Below, piece by piece: positions 24,101 to 36,100 of a DNA stretch of 64,000 bases; the first letter of the stretch is position 1; the number at the start of each line of letters is the position of its first letter. Below the pieces are notes generated by a model. That model made no database searches. It saw only the letters and a list, made by a program, of their open reading frames with translations, and was not told the origin of the DNA. Both the position numbers and the translations under genes were made by a program. The DNA is from Malania oleifera (taxonomy: Eukaryota > Streptophyta > Magnoliopsida > Santalales > Ximeniaceae): contig NC_080421.1 in the NCBI RefSeq assembly GCF_029873635.1, positions 38,668,617-38,732,616 on the forward strand. Direction: 5' to 3'.

Positions 24101-27100
24101 GTGTTAAGGTCATGTTTTATTGACCGTCGGGCAAATGGGTCAACTCTGAGATTGTGGTCAAAATTAGAAAAAGGATGTCACATTTTATTGAAAGGGGAGG
24201 GGGACACATGTCCAATTACAGTGCCGGGTACACACGTGCAGTGCAGAATACAGAGTGATGCGCATACAAAGAATTAATATGACATACATATAGGGAAAGA
24301 AATACAGGCAGATACCAGAGAGAGTACAAAGAATAGTTGCAAGGAATGAGGGTATGGGGGTACATACATATACACAAAAATTACAAAAAAAAAGAAGAAA
24401 ATGTAAAATACAAAAATACAAGCCCTCCACTCCTGGGCTGCCACCTGGCCAAATTGAAAGTGTTCCTCAAGTTAGTTGCGCACAAGAGAATGTGGGAATC
24501 AGCTTGTTAGCTGAAAATTCACAAAAAAAGATAAAATGCAATCAGCAGAAATTCACATGTGCAGATAGAATGGAGTTGGTTAAAAAGTAATATTCCCTGC
24601 CAGCGCAGGGAATAAGAAAGGGAAATTGGTTAGAGGGGAAAATTTGGCGCCAAATCAAGCTCTGAGACTCCCTATAAATAGGGAGTCTCGCACTGTAGCT
24701 GGACATCATCAGAGGGCATCAAAGAAACTTTGCAGAGATAGAGAGTTAGAAAGAAAAAAGTTGAGTAACACCTTGCCGAAATTGGGAGTGGAGAGAATTA
24801 GAGTTAGTGGGATTCTGCAGGAATTAAGAGAGACTTTGCCGAATTGGAGAACCTTAGTGAGAAGGCTAGCTAGAGAGCACATTTGAAAATAGAAGCAGAG
24901 AAGCAGAAGCAAAGAAGCAGAGAGCCTGAAGCAGGAGTTCAGGAACTCCCTACTCAGACACTCAGGTAGATACAGCAAGAGGGAGAAGAAGACCGGAGGA
25001 GAAAAGCCCCGAGGTAAAATCCAATAATCCCCTATTTTCATCATTTCTACAATCCATGTGCATTTTTATTCAATTTTGAATGTAGGAACCCCCTCTCAGT
25101 ATTCAGGTTCTCACTTGAACCTGAGCTCAGACTCGTACCCGAACTGGGATTTGAATCCCCTGATCCAAACCTCTAACCCAAATCAGGGTTCAAATCTTCT
25201 GATCTGAACCCGAACCCATTTAACCCATGCCTGATTCGAGACCCGAACCCTGACCCACACTGATGGTTTGAACTAGACCCAATTCCCATCTCCCCGAACC
25301 CAAATCTGAGTCTGGGTTCTCACTCTCTTAAATCCCCAAACCCGTTTTGTTTTAAAAATTTAACCAGGCCAAGCCCATTTGAAAGCTCACCCCCTGAGCC
25401 CAATTTTAAAATCCCCCTAGGGCCTGTTTAGATTTTAATCCCCAAGCCCATTTTTCAATTACCCCTGAGCCCGTTTTACAAAACACTTGACCCCAAGCCC
25501 ATTTTTCAAATACCCCTGAGCCCGTTTTAAAAAACACTAGACCCCAAGCCCATTTTTCAAGTACCCTTGACCCGTTTTAAAAACACTTGACCCCAAGCCC
25601 CTTTTTTCAAATACCCTTGAGCTCATTTTAAAAAACCCTAGACCCCAAGCCCATTTTTCAAATACCCCCGAGCTTGTTTTAAAAACACTTGACCCCAAAC
25701 CCATTTTTCAAAAACCCCCGAGCCCATTTATCTAAATAAAGAACCCCACACGTTTCCTGAGCTTGACTCGGGCTTAGCTGCGTTCACATGACCCTAGGGT
25801 TGACTCGTGCGAGTTAGCCCTATCACCCACTCACTAGGTTGGGACGAGGTGACTTGTCTTGGACCCTGCCGGAACCTTAGCTTTACCCAAAGCTTCAATC
25901 CGAAGCCCTAACAGGTTCATGCACTAACTCATGAAGATCCAGTATACAGATCACAAAAAATAAAAAATAAAAAAAGAAATCACCCTTGGATCACATACAG
26001 ACCGCATCAAAAAAATCAAAACAAAAAGAAAAGAAGGAGAAGCTTATCTTTTTTAGGGCGTTTCTAAAAGTTGACTCCCCTCGGATGTCTCCTCTGATGC
26101 GCAGATCGTACCCTAGTCTCGAACATCTAACCCATGGAGAGAGAGAGAGAGAGCAAGCCGTGAGATGTGAACCACGTTCGATCATTGTTTAGGGGAATGG
26201 GATTTTCAGATCTCAGGAAGTGATTCCCTAAGTCCAGTGTGAAGTGGAGTTAAAGAGAAAGAAAGAAGAGAGGAAATCTAGGGCTTCGGGTTTTGCTTAC
26301 TGGGTTGCAGAGCTACAATCAGAGGAGGGGGTTTTTGAGATCTGGGGTTTCTGAGAGATAAGGGCAGAGAAGAGTGGTTGCAAGGCAAGGGTTTACGAGA
26401 ACCCTCAAGAATAGAAGCAGGAAGGAGATTGAGAGAGAGAATAGAGTGAGTTACAGAAACCATTAGGGTTTCTGGTTTGTGAAGAAACAGAGGAGAAAGA
26501 GAGAAGGGAAGGGAGCAGAGAGAGAGAGAGAGCATTCGAGAAAGGGGAAAGTGAAAATTGGAGGAGACAAAAAAAAAAAATTGGCTTAAGTATGTTTGAG
26601 CTCGAAGCCCTTGGATTTTGATGTGTGGCATCTGATCCTTTTCCAATGTGAGACATGTGGCCCAACCACGTTAATGCACGCATGCTCCCTGAGAATTGCA
26701 CAATTCGTGTTTTCGGTAAACGCTCCAGATGAAGCTACGTAGGCAATCCATGCGCACCTAGTTGACAACCGCACGATCCAGGCATCTCCGCATGACTGAG
26801 ATTTGTCCACGACATCCATTCGGACGCGTCTTGCCCTCACCGTTGGATCTCCGCCCACAGTCAACGGCAGCGATCGCGCCTGATCAGATGTCTGTATCAC
26901 ATGTCAGCTCCCCTAACTGACCGAGGACATTTGGCACCCCCACACCTTCACCGTACTCGGCGCCCTCCTGTCAACTGTCCGATCTCTTCAGCGCACCGAC
27001 AACCACAATCTCGCCGAACCAGATGCCCTTTCAATGCCCACTTCCCCCACCCGATCGCTGACACGTGGAGTTCAGCGTGCCTTTCATTCGGACACCTCAC

Positions 27101-30100
27101 GTGGCTTCTCTGAATCCGTTCGATCATCTCCTCCCACTGACGGATTGGATCAAGCACGTCGCTCACGTTTGTCCCCCAGTCGAGCACTGCCACGTGTATG
27201 GCCCTAACTAGGCCTTAAACTGGTTTCCCCCAAACCGGTCAACGTTTGACTGGTTCGTCCTCCTGAAGCGGTTTTCACCAGTTTTCTCTATTTTATTTAA
27301 TTATTATTATGCTTAAAAATTCATGAAAAATTCAACAAAAATCATATAAAAATACAGAAAAATGCAGAAAAATATACAAAAATATTTTGAAAGTTAAAAA
27401 TTGTTTTACACTTGAAAAATCTCAGAAAATACAAGAAAAATCAGAAAATTTACAAAAAAAATTCTCAAGAATGATTTTGAAATTAAAAATTTGTTTTTGC
27501 CTTTGAAAAAAATTTAGAAAAATTCACAAAAAATTTTAAAGTAAAAATTTTGTTTTGCACTTTAGAAACTTCAGAAAAATTGCAAAAGAACTCTAGGAAA
27601 ATATTTTTAACGTTCACTATTTTCTTTAGTTATCTTTGTGTTATTTAAAAATTCGGGAAAAATCACCAAAAATCCAGAAAAATGTTTTCAAAGTCGTATA
27701 GATTGTTTTGCAAATTTTTCATCCCGAATGACTTCAAAAACCTCCCAAAATAGAATCTTCATACTTAGAAAAACCTGATAAAATTTCAAATCGTGGGAGT
27801 GTATTTTGTAAAGTTTTTTCTTGATTTTCATATCCTAATGATTTCAAAGGGAGGCATGAGCTCTTTGGAGTACGGTATGCCCCGATTCTGAGGGAATATT
27901 TATATAGTATTTTATTTTGTGCATTTCTTTACACTTTTTGAAAGGGGGTAATTTCAAAGGCTTATTACATTTGATTTGTGGTATAATTTTCAATTAATCA
28001 AGTACTGTTCGTAGAACGGGCGTGTAGGGGGTGCTAATACCTTTCCCTCGTGTTACTAGACTCCCGAATCCGACTCTGGCAACACAGACTGATTCTACCC
28101 TTAATTAGGTAGTAATCAAGTGTTTTAACCATACTCCAAAAGGTTAGTGGCGACTTCATTACACCGTTGTTTTCCACGAAAATATTTTTAAAACCACTGT
28201 TTGTCCAAGTTCGCCTCGGGAATGTCACGACACCTATTGGCCCGGTTTTTTCACTACATCTAAAAAAGATCCCCTGGAGTTAAGAATTCCACTGTTGAAT
28301 ATGAGAAGGAGCTCAAGGAAGAATTTCAAAGAGAGTTTGTTAAAACACTAACAAGTACCCTCAGCAATAAGCATCATTCCTTCAATTAGACCAAGATTGA
28401 GGGCCAGAAGAATCAAAACTCATCCACATAAATCTGAGAATGATAACGTTCTTAAAGTCAGTAGACCATTGCATACTAATAATGGAATGGTAACAGCCAT
28501 ATTCACTTCTTTGAAATCATCGGTAGTGCAGGCCTAGACCCGAATTGATTAGAGAAGTGAATAAGCTAGGACCAAAGTGACTTCTTTTCCAAATTGAAGC
28601 ATATCAGAGAAATCCAGTAGCAAATATTAGAGGTTGCCGCTTCTACCTAGATAGTAATGGGTTGGGAGTCAACAATAAAATCTTTTCTAACCTTGAGGAT
28701 CACAGGATCAAAACCAACTTAAATACTTCCCAGGGGACACGTGTAACAATAGCTTAAATTATTAACAAAAACCTGTCCTTGTTGATAAACTTTAAGAATT
28801 GAGAATAGTTCTTGCATTTAACTCTAGTCTCTCAGACAATTAATAATATTTTTCTAGCTTTCATTTAGATCCCTTATATTCCAACTGGCAACATCCAGTA
28901 GGAAGCTCATCTCTCTTAGGACTATCTTGCACCTTTTCGCCCTTCTTGCCACTCGTGGGACCAGATTGCTGAATGGATCGCCCGGTGGGTAGATTCACAT
29001 TGTCTTTAGGCATTGCTTTAGCTTCTGAACAGAAATCTTTGGGAACTAGCACAGTGAGTTGAGGTCTTAGAATTAGAATTGTGAGGATCAGATAAGCATA
29101 GCTATCATCATGACAACAGAAAAATTGTTGAACTGTTCTAGCATCTATATTAGAATCAGAACAAAACTGGGAGTGAGGGCCAATATCAAATTTGACACCA
29201 AACAAAACAGCAAATGGATTTGAAGTCGTCATCTCAGACTTAGAAGACTTATTCAAATATTCACCCATACAGGAGGTTTCTTCAATTAACTTGTATTCTT
29301 TTTTCCCCAAAGCTTGGAACTCTGCAGTTGCAGAAACCTGGGGGAACTACCAATATGCGTAGGGCCATTATCAAGAATCCAATCTCAAGCTCTGGGGTCC
29401 TTGAACTTGAAAATATAAGAACGGTTGTTGAGTGTAAAGTTTTTTTCAGGAATTTGAATTTTCTTCCAACTTTGTTGACATTGATTTTAGTAGAAGAGAA
29501 AGCGGGAACATTAATGGTGGGCCTTGACTCAATGGTAATGTGTTATATTGAAACTTGAAGGTCAAAGTCTGAAATCATGGAAACAGTCTCTTAAAGCATG
29601 GACATAAGATTGCGTACCTCTTGCCCTCCTCCACCTGATGGCATGGGAGCCTTGTGTAATAGGTGTTAACTTTCTTAAAGTAGGAATGCAAATAATAGAA
29701 GCTTTCCATTTCTCACCGCCTGAATGAAGAATCTTGTGAAGTTCACAAAAACCTTTCCTCCATCTTTAAAAGGCTTAAAATAGTTGCTTTCGTGCCTCCG
29801 TAGAATCAGCAGGTTTAAGAAGACTTGTCCAGTTCATACTGGATTCATTCGTTTTAGCTTGATTATTGTCTAAACTCATTTGAATAGCATGCAACGATTT
29901 CGCCTGCTTATCATGAGATGCCCTGACAAGATTCAATTCAAACTCTCAAGGAATTATAAGCTTGCTGGCCAGAATTTTGAGAACTACAGCAAACAAGCCA
30001 TTAGTCAGAACCCAAGGATTGATTAGTTTTCTCATTTGGTATTCCCAGATCAACTGAATGATAAATTCATGCCTCCACTGTCAACATTGAATGATCTGAG

Positions 30101-33100
30101 GAAGCAACTTTGCTTGAACTAGCCATTCTGGGTTGAAAATTGGAAAATAAACAAGTTTCACAGGCCGGTCAGAGGTATAATTTTGATCAAATGTGATGAG
30201 CAGTGCCCGTCAGCTCAGAACTGCTAATATATGTCGAAAGTAACAACTTTTCACTATGTGTATCTTCCTCTGATTTTTGATTGCTGATTTTCTAAAAAAA
30301 CTCAATTCAATGTTAAATCCCAATTGCCTGGTTGTAGTCTTGCTCCTCAATCTGATTCTTTGGTTCTGATTTGGAAGCCTGTGTGACTAGTGGTTCAATT
30401 GTGACACAGCTAGAAATTGGCTTAGGTAGAGTGCAGGCTGCTGGAACCCAGTTTATTTATTTATATTGTACTGGACGAAAATTCAGAAATGGTGTCAACA
30501 TATTCTGATTTAAATTACTATAATTTCAGAATTCTAAAGTTCTTTGAGAATTCAATACTTATATTCTTCTGCTTGGCATTTAGAATAAAAAAACATGCTG
30601 GATTTGCATAATTTTTGTAAGAACAGTAACTTTTTTCCTCCTTATAATTGTTTGGATACTAGATATTTTCTTCCTTTAGTGTATTTTCCTTGAGCAGCTC
30701 TGACCTTGCATCATAGTTTCTAGGAAATTCGAACACTTTCTCCTGAATTGCAAATTGGTATAAAATGTTCCAAAAAAACATGGTACATTATCCTCCTGGA
30801 GCACTAAATCTAACATTATTCTAAAGTTGAATCGAGTATTTTCAGTGTGATATAAGTAAAAAGGAAGTGTTATTGCATTAGAATAATACAAATTTCATTC
30901 AGCAATTATTTTCTTGTTTGAAAAAGAAGAAGTATATTAATAGACAAAGAATGTAAAAAACAGGAGAATAAGGAATCCTCTGAAAAAAAAAAAAAACTAA
31001 AAGAAAAACAAAATAATTAATACAAAAACAACAAACCAATAAAGCTGAACATCTAAAACACATTCCCTTGAAACAACCAGCAGCAGCTGCCCATAAAGAG
31101 GCCAAATATTGAAATTCTTATGCCAAACCAAAACTCAATAAGTCTTCTTCCCCTTCGAAATGCTGCTTTTCCTTTTCATCCACATAGCCAGCAAGCCACA
31201 TCTCCACTGGTGGATCTGTCTTCGCTCCTTTCAGGCCCCAAAAAATAAATATCCAGCAAATCTCCCACCAACTCTAGAGAAACCCATGTTTCTCTAATAA
31301 ATCCAAAAGCTTGTTCCTTAGGTAAGACAATGATGAAGGATCATTGGCAAATTATTCTAGGCAACTATATTTTGTTTGAAGATTTGAAAATCAAGGATTC
31401 TATTTTAAATTAGTAAATTTAGTTATTTTAGAAGTTTAGGGTCTATTTGGTATCATTTTTGTTTTCTGTTTTCCGTTTTTGTTTCTCCACAGTGAAGAAA
31501 CAAATTATAAAAATGCGTTTGTTTATAGTATCAGTTTTATGTTTATGTTGTCGGTGTTTAGCTGTTTGCCAAAAGACTGAAAAACCAGATTTTATGGTTT
31601 TCAGTTGTTTTGACAACTTATTGCTAGAAATTTTAATACCCAAAAATTAATTTTTTTTGGATTAAATTATTCATTTTATACACTTCTAAATTTAAATTAA
31701 AATTAAATGATCTTATGAATTTAAATATGTTTAAAAGAAAAATATACATAAATTTCAAAAAATAATAATAAAGCCAATTGCAAAGAACCTTTACTATTTT
31801 TCAATTGTTATGCTCAATAAAATTTTTATTGTAAAATAAATTTTGAAAGTAGAACAATTAAGTAAAATAATTGCAATAATTTTTTTATTATAGTAGTTTT
31901 TTTTAATGTGTACTATTTGTAATATTATTTTAATCATATTTTAATAATATTATTTGATTTAAAGATGAAAATGAACATTTTTAATTAAAGTTTTAATTTG
32001 TATTAGTTTTATAAATGTTAACCAAATAGGTTTCTGGTTTTTAGTTTTTATTTTTTGTTTCTAGTTTTTGGCTTTTGTTTCTAGTTGTTGTTTCTCTAAT
32101 TTTTGACAGTGATACCAAATGGCCCCTTGGTTACTTTGGGTTTATTTGTGTTGTACTTTTGGGTTATTTTGTTATTATGTGTTTTGTTGGGGTTATTTGC
32201 AAGGTCTAAAATTTTGATTTCAACTCAAATTTCAAAGCTCCAAAAGTGCTGATATTTTGACGCAAATTTTGATTTTGATTTTGATTTGAAAAAATAATGG
32301 AAATAAGTAATAAAGCATGGAATTCTTTTATAAAACTTTAGAAATGGTTAATAGACCTAATAATATAAATTTTAGGGCTAATCTATTACAAGTTAAATAC
32401 ATCTATGTTGTGTATGAGGTGGAAAAATTGCAAGATAATGTGTATCAAATATATTTGTAGGATGTGCATTAAGCATATTCAGTTAACCCAAATGAAATTC
32501 ATTAATCATTTAAATACTATTTATTATAAAAAATAATGATAATTTTGACATGAATGGTTTGATAAAATGTTGTTATAAGTTTATTTTTTTCATATAATTT
32601 CAAAAGCCCTCGTAATAATCTTTTTGTTTTAAAAAAAATAATAATAATAAGAGAAATTTCACTTTGCTCCTAAATCTCTTATTTGAATTCCGAGAAAATT
32701 TCATTTTATAGTTAAAATTTAGACAAGTTTCAATGAAATTTTGAAATTTCGATAAATTTCAAATGATTGATTAAAGTTTTGATGGAAATATGTAAGATAG
32801 AAATCAACTGCCATTTTAATTTTGAGGGTGACATAAATCAGAAATTACGATAATATTGTGGAAATTTAAGACCATGGTTATTTATAAATATGTTTTAGTA
32901 ATAGTGGGTACAATTGCTGGACACATAAGTTATTGTACAGTTATCATTTGAAATCATTGCAGTTTCCCTCCGTTCCTCCCTCCGTCACGGGTTCTCCTTT
33001 GAACTCCCTTTGTTGGGGAAAGCTTGACCTTGAGTTCTGAAATGGTGTAGTAGTTTGAACTCCATGAGTTGGAACAAAGTGGAACATGTAGGAAAATCGA

Positions 33101-36100
33101 AAGGAGACTCAGATATGCATTTCATCATCAATCACCATTGGAGAGTATCTAGAAAATCTTCCAACTGCAAGTAGCACAGAAGGCTGCAATGTCCTCTGAT
33201 GAAACAAATAGTCCTCCAAACAAGAAATCAATTTAATATCCAAATCTATTGGCAGCTTAAGCAAACCACGATCATCACACTGCCGTTCAAAGTTCAGAAA
33301 TTGCAGGAACTGGAGCATTGTTCACCTGCAACTTTTTCCAGAAATTACAATCGTGCCACTGGTTCGAAACCCTAATTTCCATCAATAATCTTCCAACACC
33401 TCCTTCACCATCATAACCAGAACCCTCTGAAAGGCCTCTCCTGCAGCTCCATTTCCACTTGATGAGGGGTGCGGGCCCACACGCTACTTGAAGGTCTCCG
33501 AGCCAACCCCCTCCTGAAATCTCAGATCTGCCAATATTTTCTTGACACTCCCTCACCATCACGGGAACCACCACCTCTTGTTCTACCACCAGCCGGAGAA
33601 TCATTGCTGGGGATGCCTCACCAGTGGCGCACGTGCCCCACATGCTGGCAACTTATGAGTGAGAAATTTCCAGAGTGTTCTCCCGCTTCCAAATTCATGA
33701 GAAATTCCAGCCATGATAAATTTGGTTTTCGCTTGAGATTTTGAAGCTGAATTGAGTAAAATTCAAGTGCTAATGCAAGTTACATGTTTGGAGGGTAATT
33801 CAGTACCAGAATTGGATCCAGACTTCATTTGCTGCATTTTGTAGGATTTTATATTATGGACGGTCAGCTCAAATTTCTGTGTTTTGAAGGCCTACCAGCA
33901 CTCAGATTGAGGCCCAGCTGCTGTATTTTGAGATTTACTACAACAAATTTAGTTTTCCTCTGCAAGATGTAAATGTTGGTGAATAAATCTAACTTGGATT
34001 GTTTGATGCATATACTTGAAGGATAAAGTCAGCATTATTGGCCCCTAATGTCAGGTTTAATTCTAATTTTTTTTGGAATTTATGCAAGCCACCCATTATT
34101 GCTGATTAATTGGATAACCTACAGCCAGGAAGCCAACATTTTTAATATTTTGCAAGATATGAGTTTGAGAAATGTTCCATGGGATTCTATGCTTTGTTTG
34201 AGTTTCAATGGTAATTTTTCCGAAAGTGAATTCATAAACTGGCTGTATCTTGATATTTATTTTGATACAATGACACACCTGAAACAAGAAGGGAAAGATT
34301 TGCATCTTATGAGCTTGTTGGTTCAATGGCTGAGTGGTGGGATAGAATACAATGCTACCGAAGACAAGGTAAAACTCAAACCTTCTTTTGGTTTAGAACA
34401 GAAATGTTTGTTGGTATCTGAATTCTTATGCAACTGTTATCATGAGATCATTTTCCATCTCAAGAGAAAAAGGAGTTCTTATTTTGGGCAATATGATCTT
34501 CCAATCTCAAAATGGCCTTATGAAGGATGAAGCAGAAATTGTTGTTGCCATGGACTACACATACGATCACAAAAAGAGGAAACTGCTAGTGAACTTGAAT
34601 TCTCAAAACAGCCTATCAAAGATGAAACGGAAGTTGTTATGGACTACACCTCTGATCACAAAAATGAGGAATTTTGGAAGTGATCCTGAATTCATGTTTG
34701 TTACGGATTATCAATGTGAAAATGAAAGCTCCATTAATTGTGTAGATGCTAGATCATGCGGTGCCATCCTTAAAGGGCAAGAAAATGCATTGCAACAGCA
34801 CGTTCAAGTTGTAGAAGTCCCAGGATCAGGCAACAAAGTTCAATGTTAAAATTGGGAATCCAATTGAGCAGAACTACCTTTTAGAGGATGAATTCTTGAA
34901 TCTTGTGAGAAGCTAGTGACACAGACCCCAAGCCTTGAATCATCATCCAAAGTGTGAAACTTCTCCCTATCGACTTCATCAAGATTGAGAACCATGAGGA
35001 CAATTGCAATAATTCGTGAAATTACAAGTTGAATGGTTCATTGATACACATTCCATACTTTTGTTGCACCATATTAAAACTCAAGTTTGAGTTTTCTCTA
35101 ACTAGGGGATTTTGATGGAGGATTGCTTGCAAATTATTCTAGGTGAACATATTTTGTTTAAATTTAGAAATCAAGGATTTTGTTGTAAATTAGGAAATTT
35201 AGATATTTTAGAAGTTTAGTTACTTTGAATTTATTTGTGTAATGTAAGTACTTTCGAGTTATTTTTTGTTATTATGTGTTTAATTGGGTTTATTTTGTAA
35301 ATATGTGTTGTCAGTAGTAGTGGGTATAAATGCTGGACATGCAAGTTATTGTGTAGTTATCATTTGAAATCAGAACTGCTGTAGTTTCCCTACCTCTCTC
35401 CCTCTCCCGGGGCGGGCAGGTTCTCCTTTTGCCTCCTCTTCTTCTCCCTCCCCCATCTCTGTTTTGTTCTTTGTGTTCTGTTCTTCTTCTTTCTGTCTTT
35501 CTCTGTCTCTTATATCTTCTGTTCTGGTTCTGTCCTGTTACCTCTTCTTCTCCTTCTTTTTCTTTTCTTCTCTGCTTCTAATTCTCTCAATTCTCTCTCT
35601 ATCTTTGACTCTCTTACTTGTCCTACATCACACGGACACTCCAAAAGGGCCAGGGACATTCCTGACACCGACACGCCCCTGGCATGGCCATATACGTGTC
35701 TGACATGTGTCCAAAATTAATTTTGTTGAATTTATTTGGACACTAGTGGATGCGCCCTGACATGGAGTAGACACACCCTAGACTTTTTTTTCTTCCCTTC
35801 TCTTCAAATACTGCATTTTGCTTCCTGCATTTGGCCACTTACAAAACTTTAAAAAAGAAGACACAGGCAGATAGAAGAGACGAGGAGAAGCTTAATCAGA
35901 GTCCTAGCATAACTCGCGACCCCATCCTCCCCTATTATTGCCATCAAACCTCTCTCCAAGCTTGCAGCCTTCTTCACCCTGTTTACCGAACATCTCAGCC
36001 TCGAGAAGGAGCTTCTTCGGAGCCCTAGTTTGACTTGCAACCCCATTCTTCCCCGTCCTTGCCATCAAACCTCTCTCCCAGCCTCGAAGCCTCTTCTCTC

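Larger units (their letters stand above)
23375..28258. mobile_element. Large solo LTR (Tat/Ogre-like size), about 4.9 kb, inserted in L1 A
   Basis: Begins TGTAGACACCCC and ends TTCACTACA (TGTAG/CTACA ends). It interrupts L1 A between the endonuclease and the linker. There is no second LTR and no gag-pol, so it is best read as a solo LTR; LTRs of several kb are known in the Tat/Ogre group of Ty3 elements. The segment near 28140-28230 (TTAGTGGCGACTTC) resembles the end of such LTRs. The 5-bp flanks (CCCAC / TCTAA) do not match, so boundaries or history are uncertain. Open frames inside, including 26901-27193, are not convincing genes. Confidence 0.6.
14000..30126 (-). mobile_element. Old L1 LINE (copy A), antisense, split into pieces by later insertions
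   Basis: On the - strand the pieces read in L1 order. ORF1 starts at 30126 ([14 protein letters not shown]). The endonuclease begins SWNIRDL near 28890. The linker reads [20 protein letters not shown] (23131-23374). The RT reads DKASGPDG near 22370 and [10 protein letters not shown] near 21890. The RT end reads [21 protein letters not shown] and RISGKIDYW (20542-20983). The tail reads [19 protein letters not shown] and SFTFRSA (14570-15197), then [16 protein letters not shown] (14160-14240). Many stops and frameshifts are present, and the FADD box is FAYG, so it is dead. Later insertions occupy 15198-20541, 20984-21687, 22770-23115 and 23375-28258. The exact 3' end near 14000 is uncertain. 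Confidence 0.75.
31331..33010 (+). mobile_element. 5' LTR of a degraded LTR retrotransposon, carrying two nested elements
   Basis: Starts TGATGAAGGATCATTGGC and matches TGATGGAGGATTGCTTGC at 35113. The shared sequence continues as TTATTTTAGAAGTTTA, GTTATTATGTGTTT, GCTGGACA and GTTATCATTTGAAATCA, up to GGTTCTCCTTT near 33003. The match is interrupted by insertions at 31439-32126 and 32201-32875 that the 3' LTR lacks. The 3' end of the LTR is not sharply defined. Confidence 0.65.

Noticed and set aside
26901-27193. GC-richer overlapping frames on both strands
   Set aside because: They lie inside the solo LTR, with no recognisable domain; composition alone explains the open frames.
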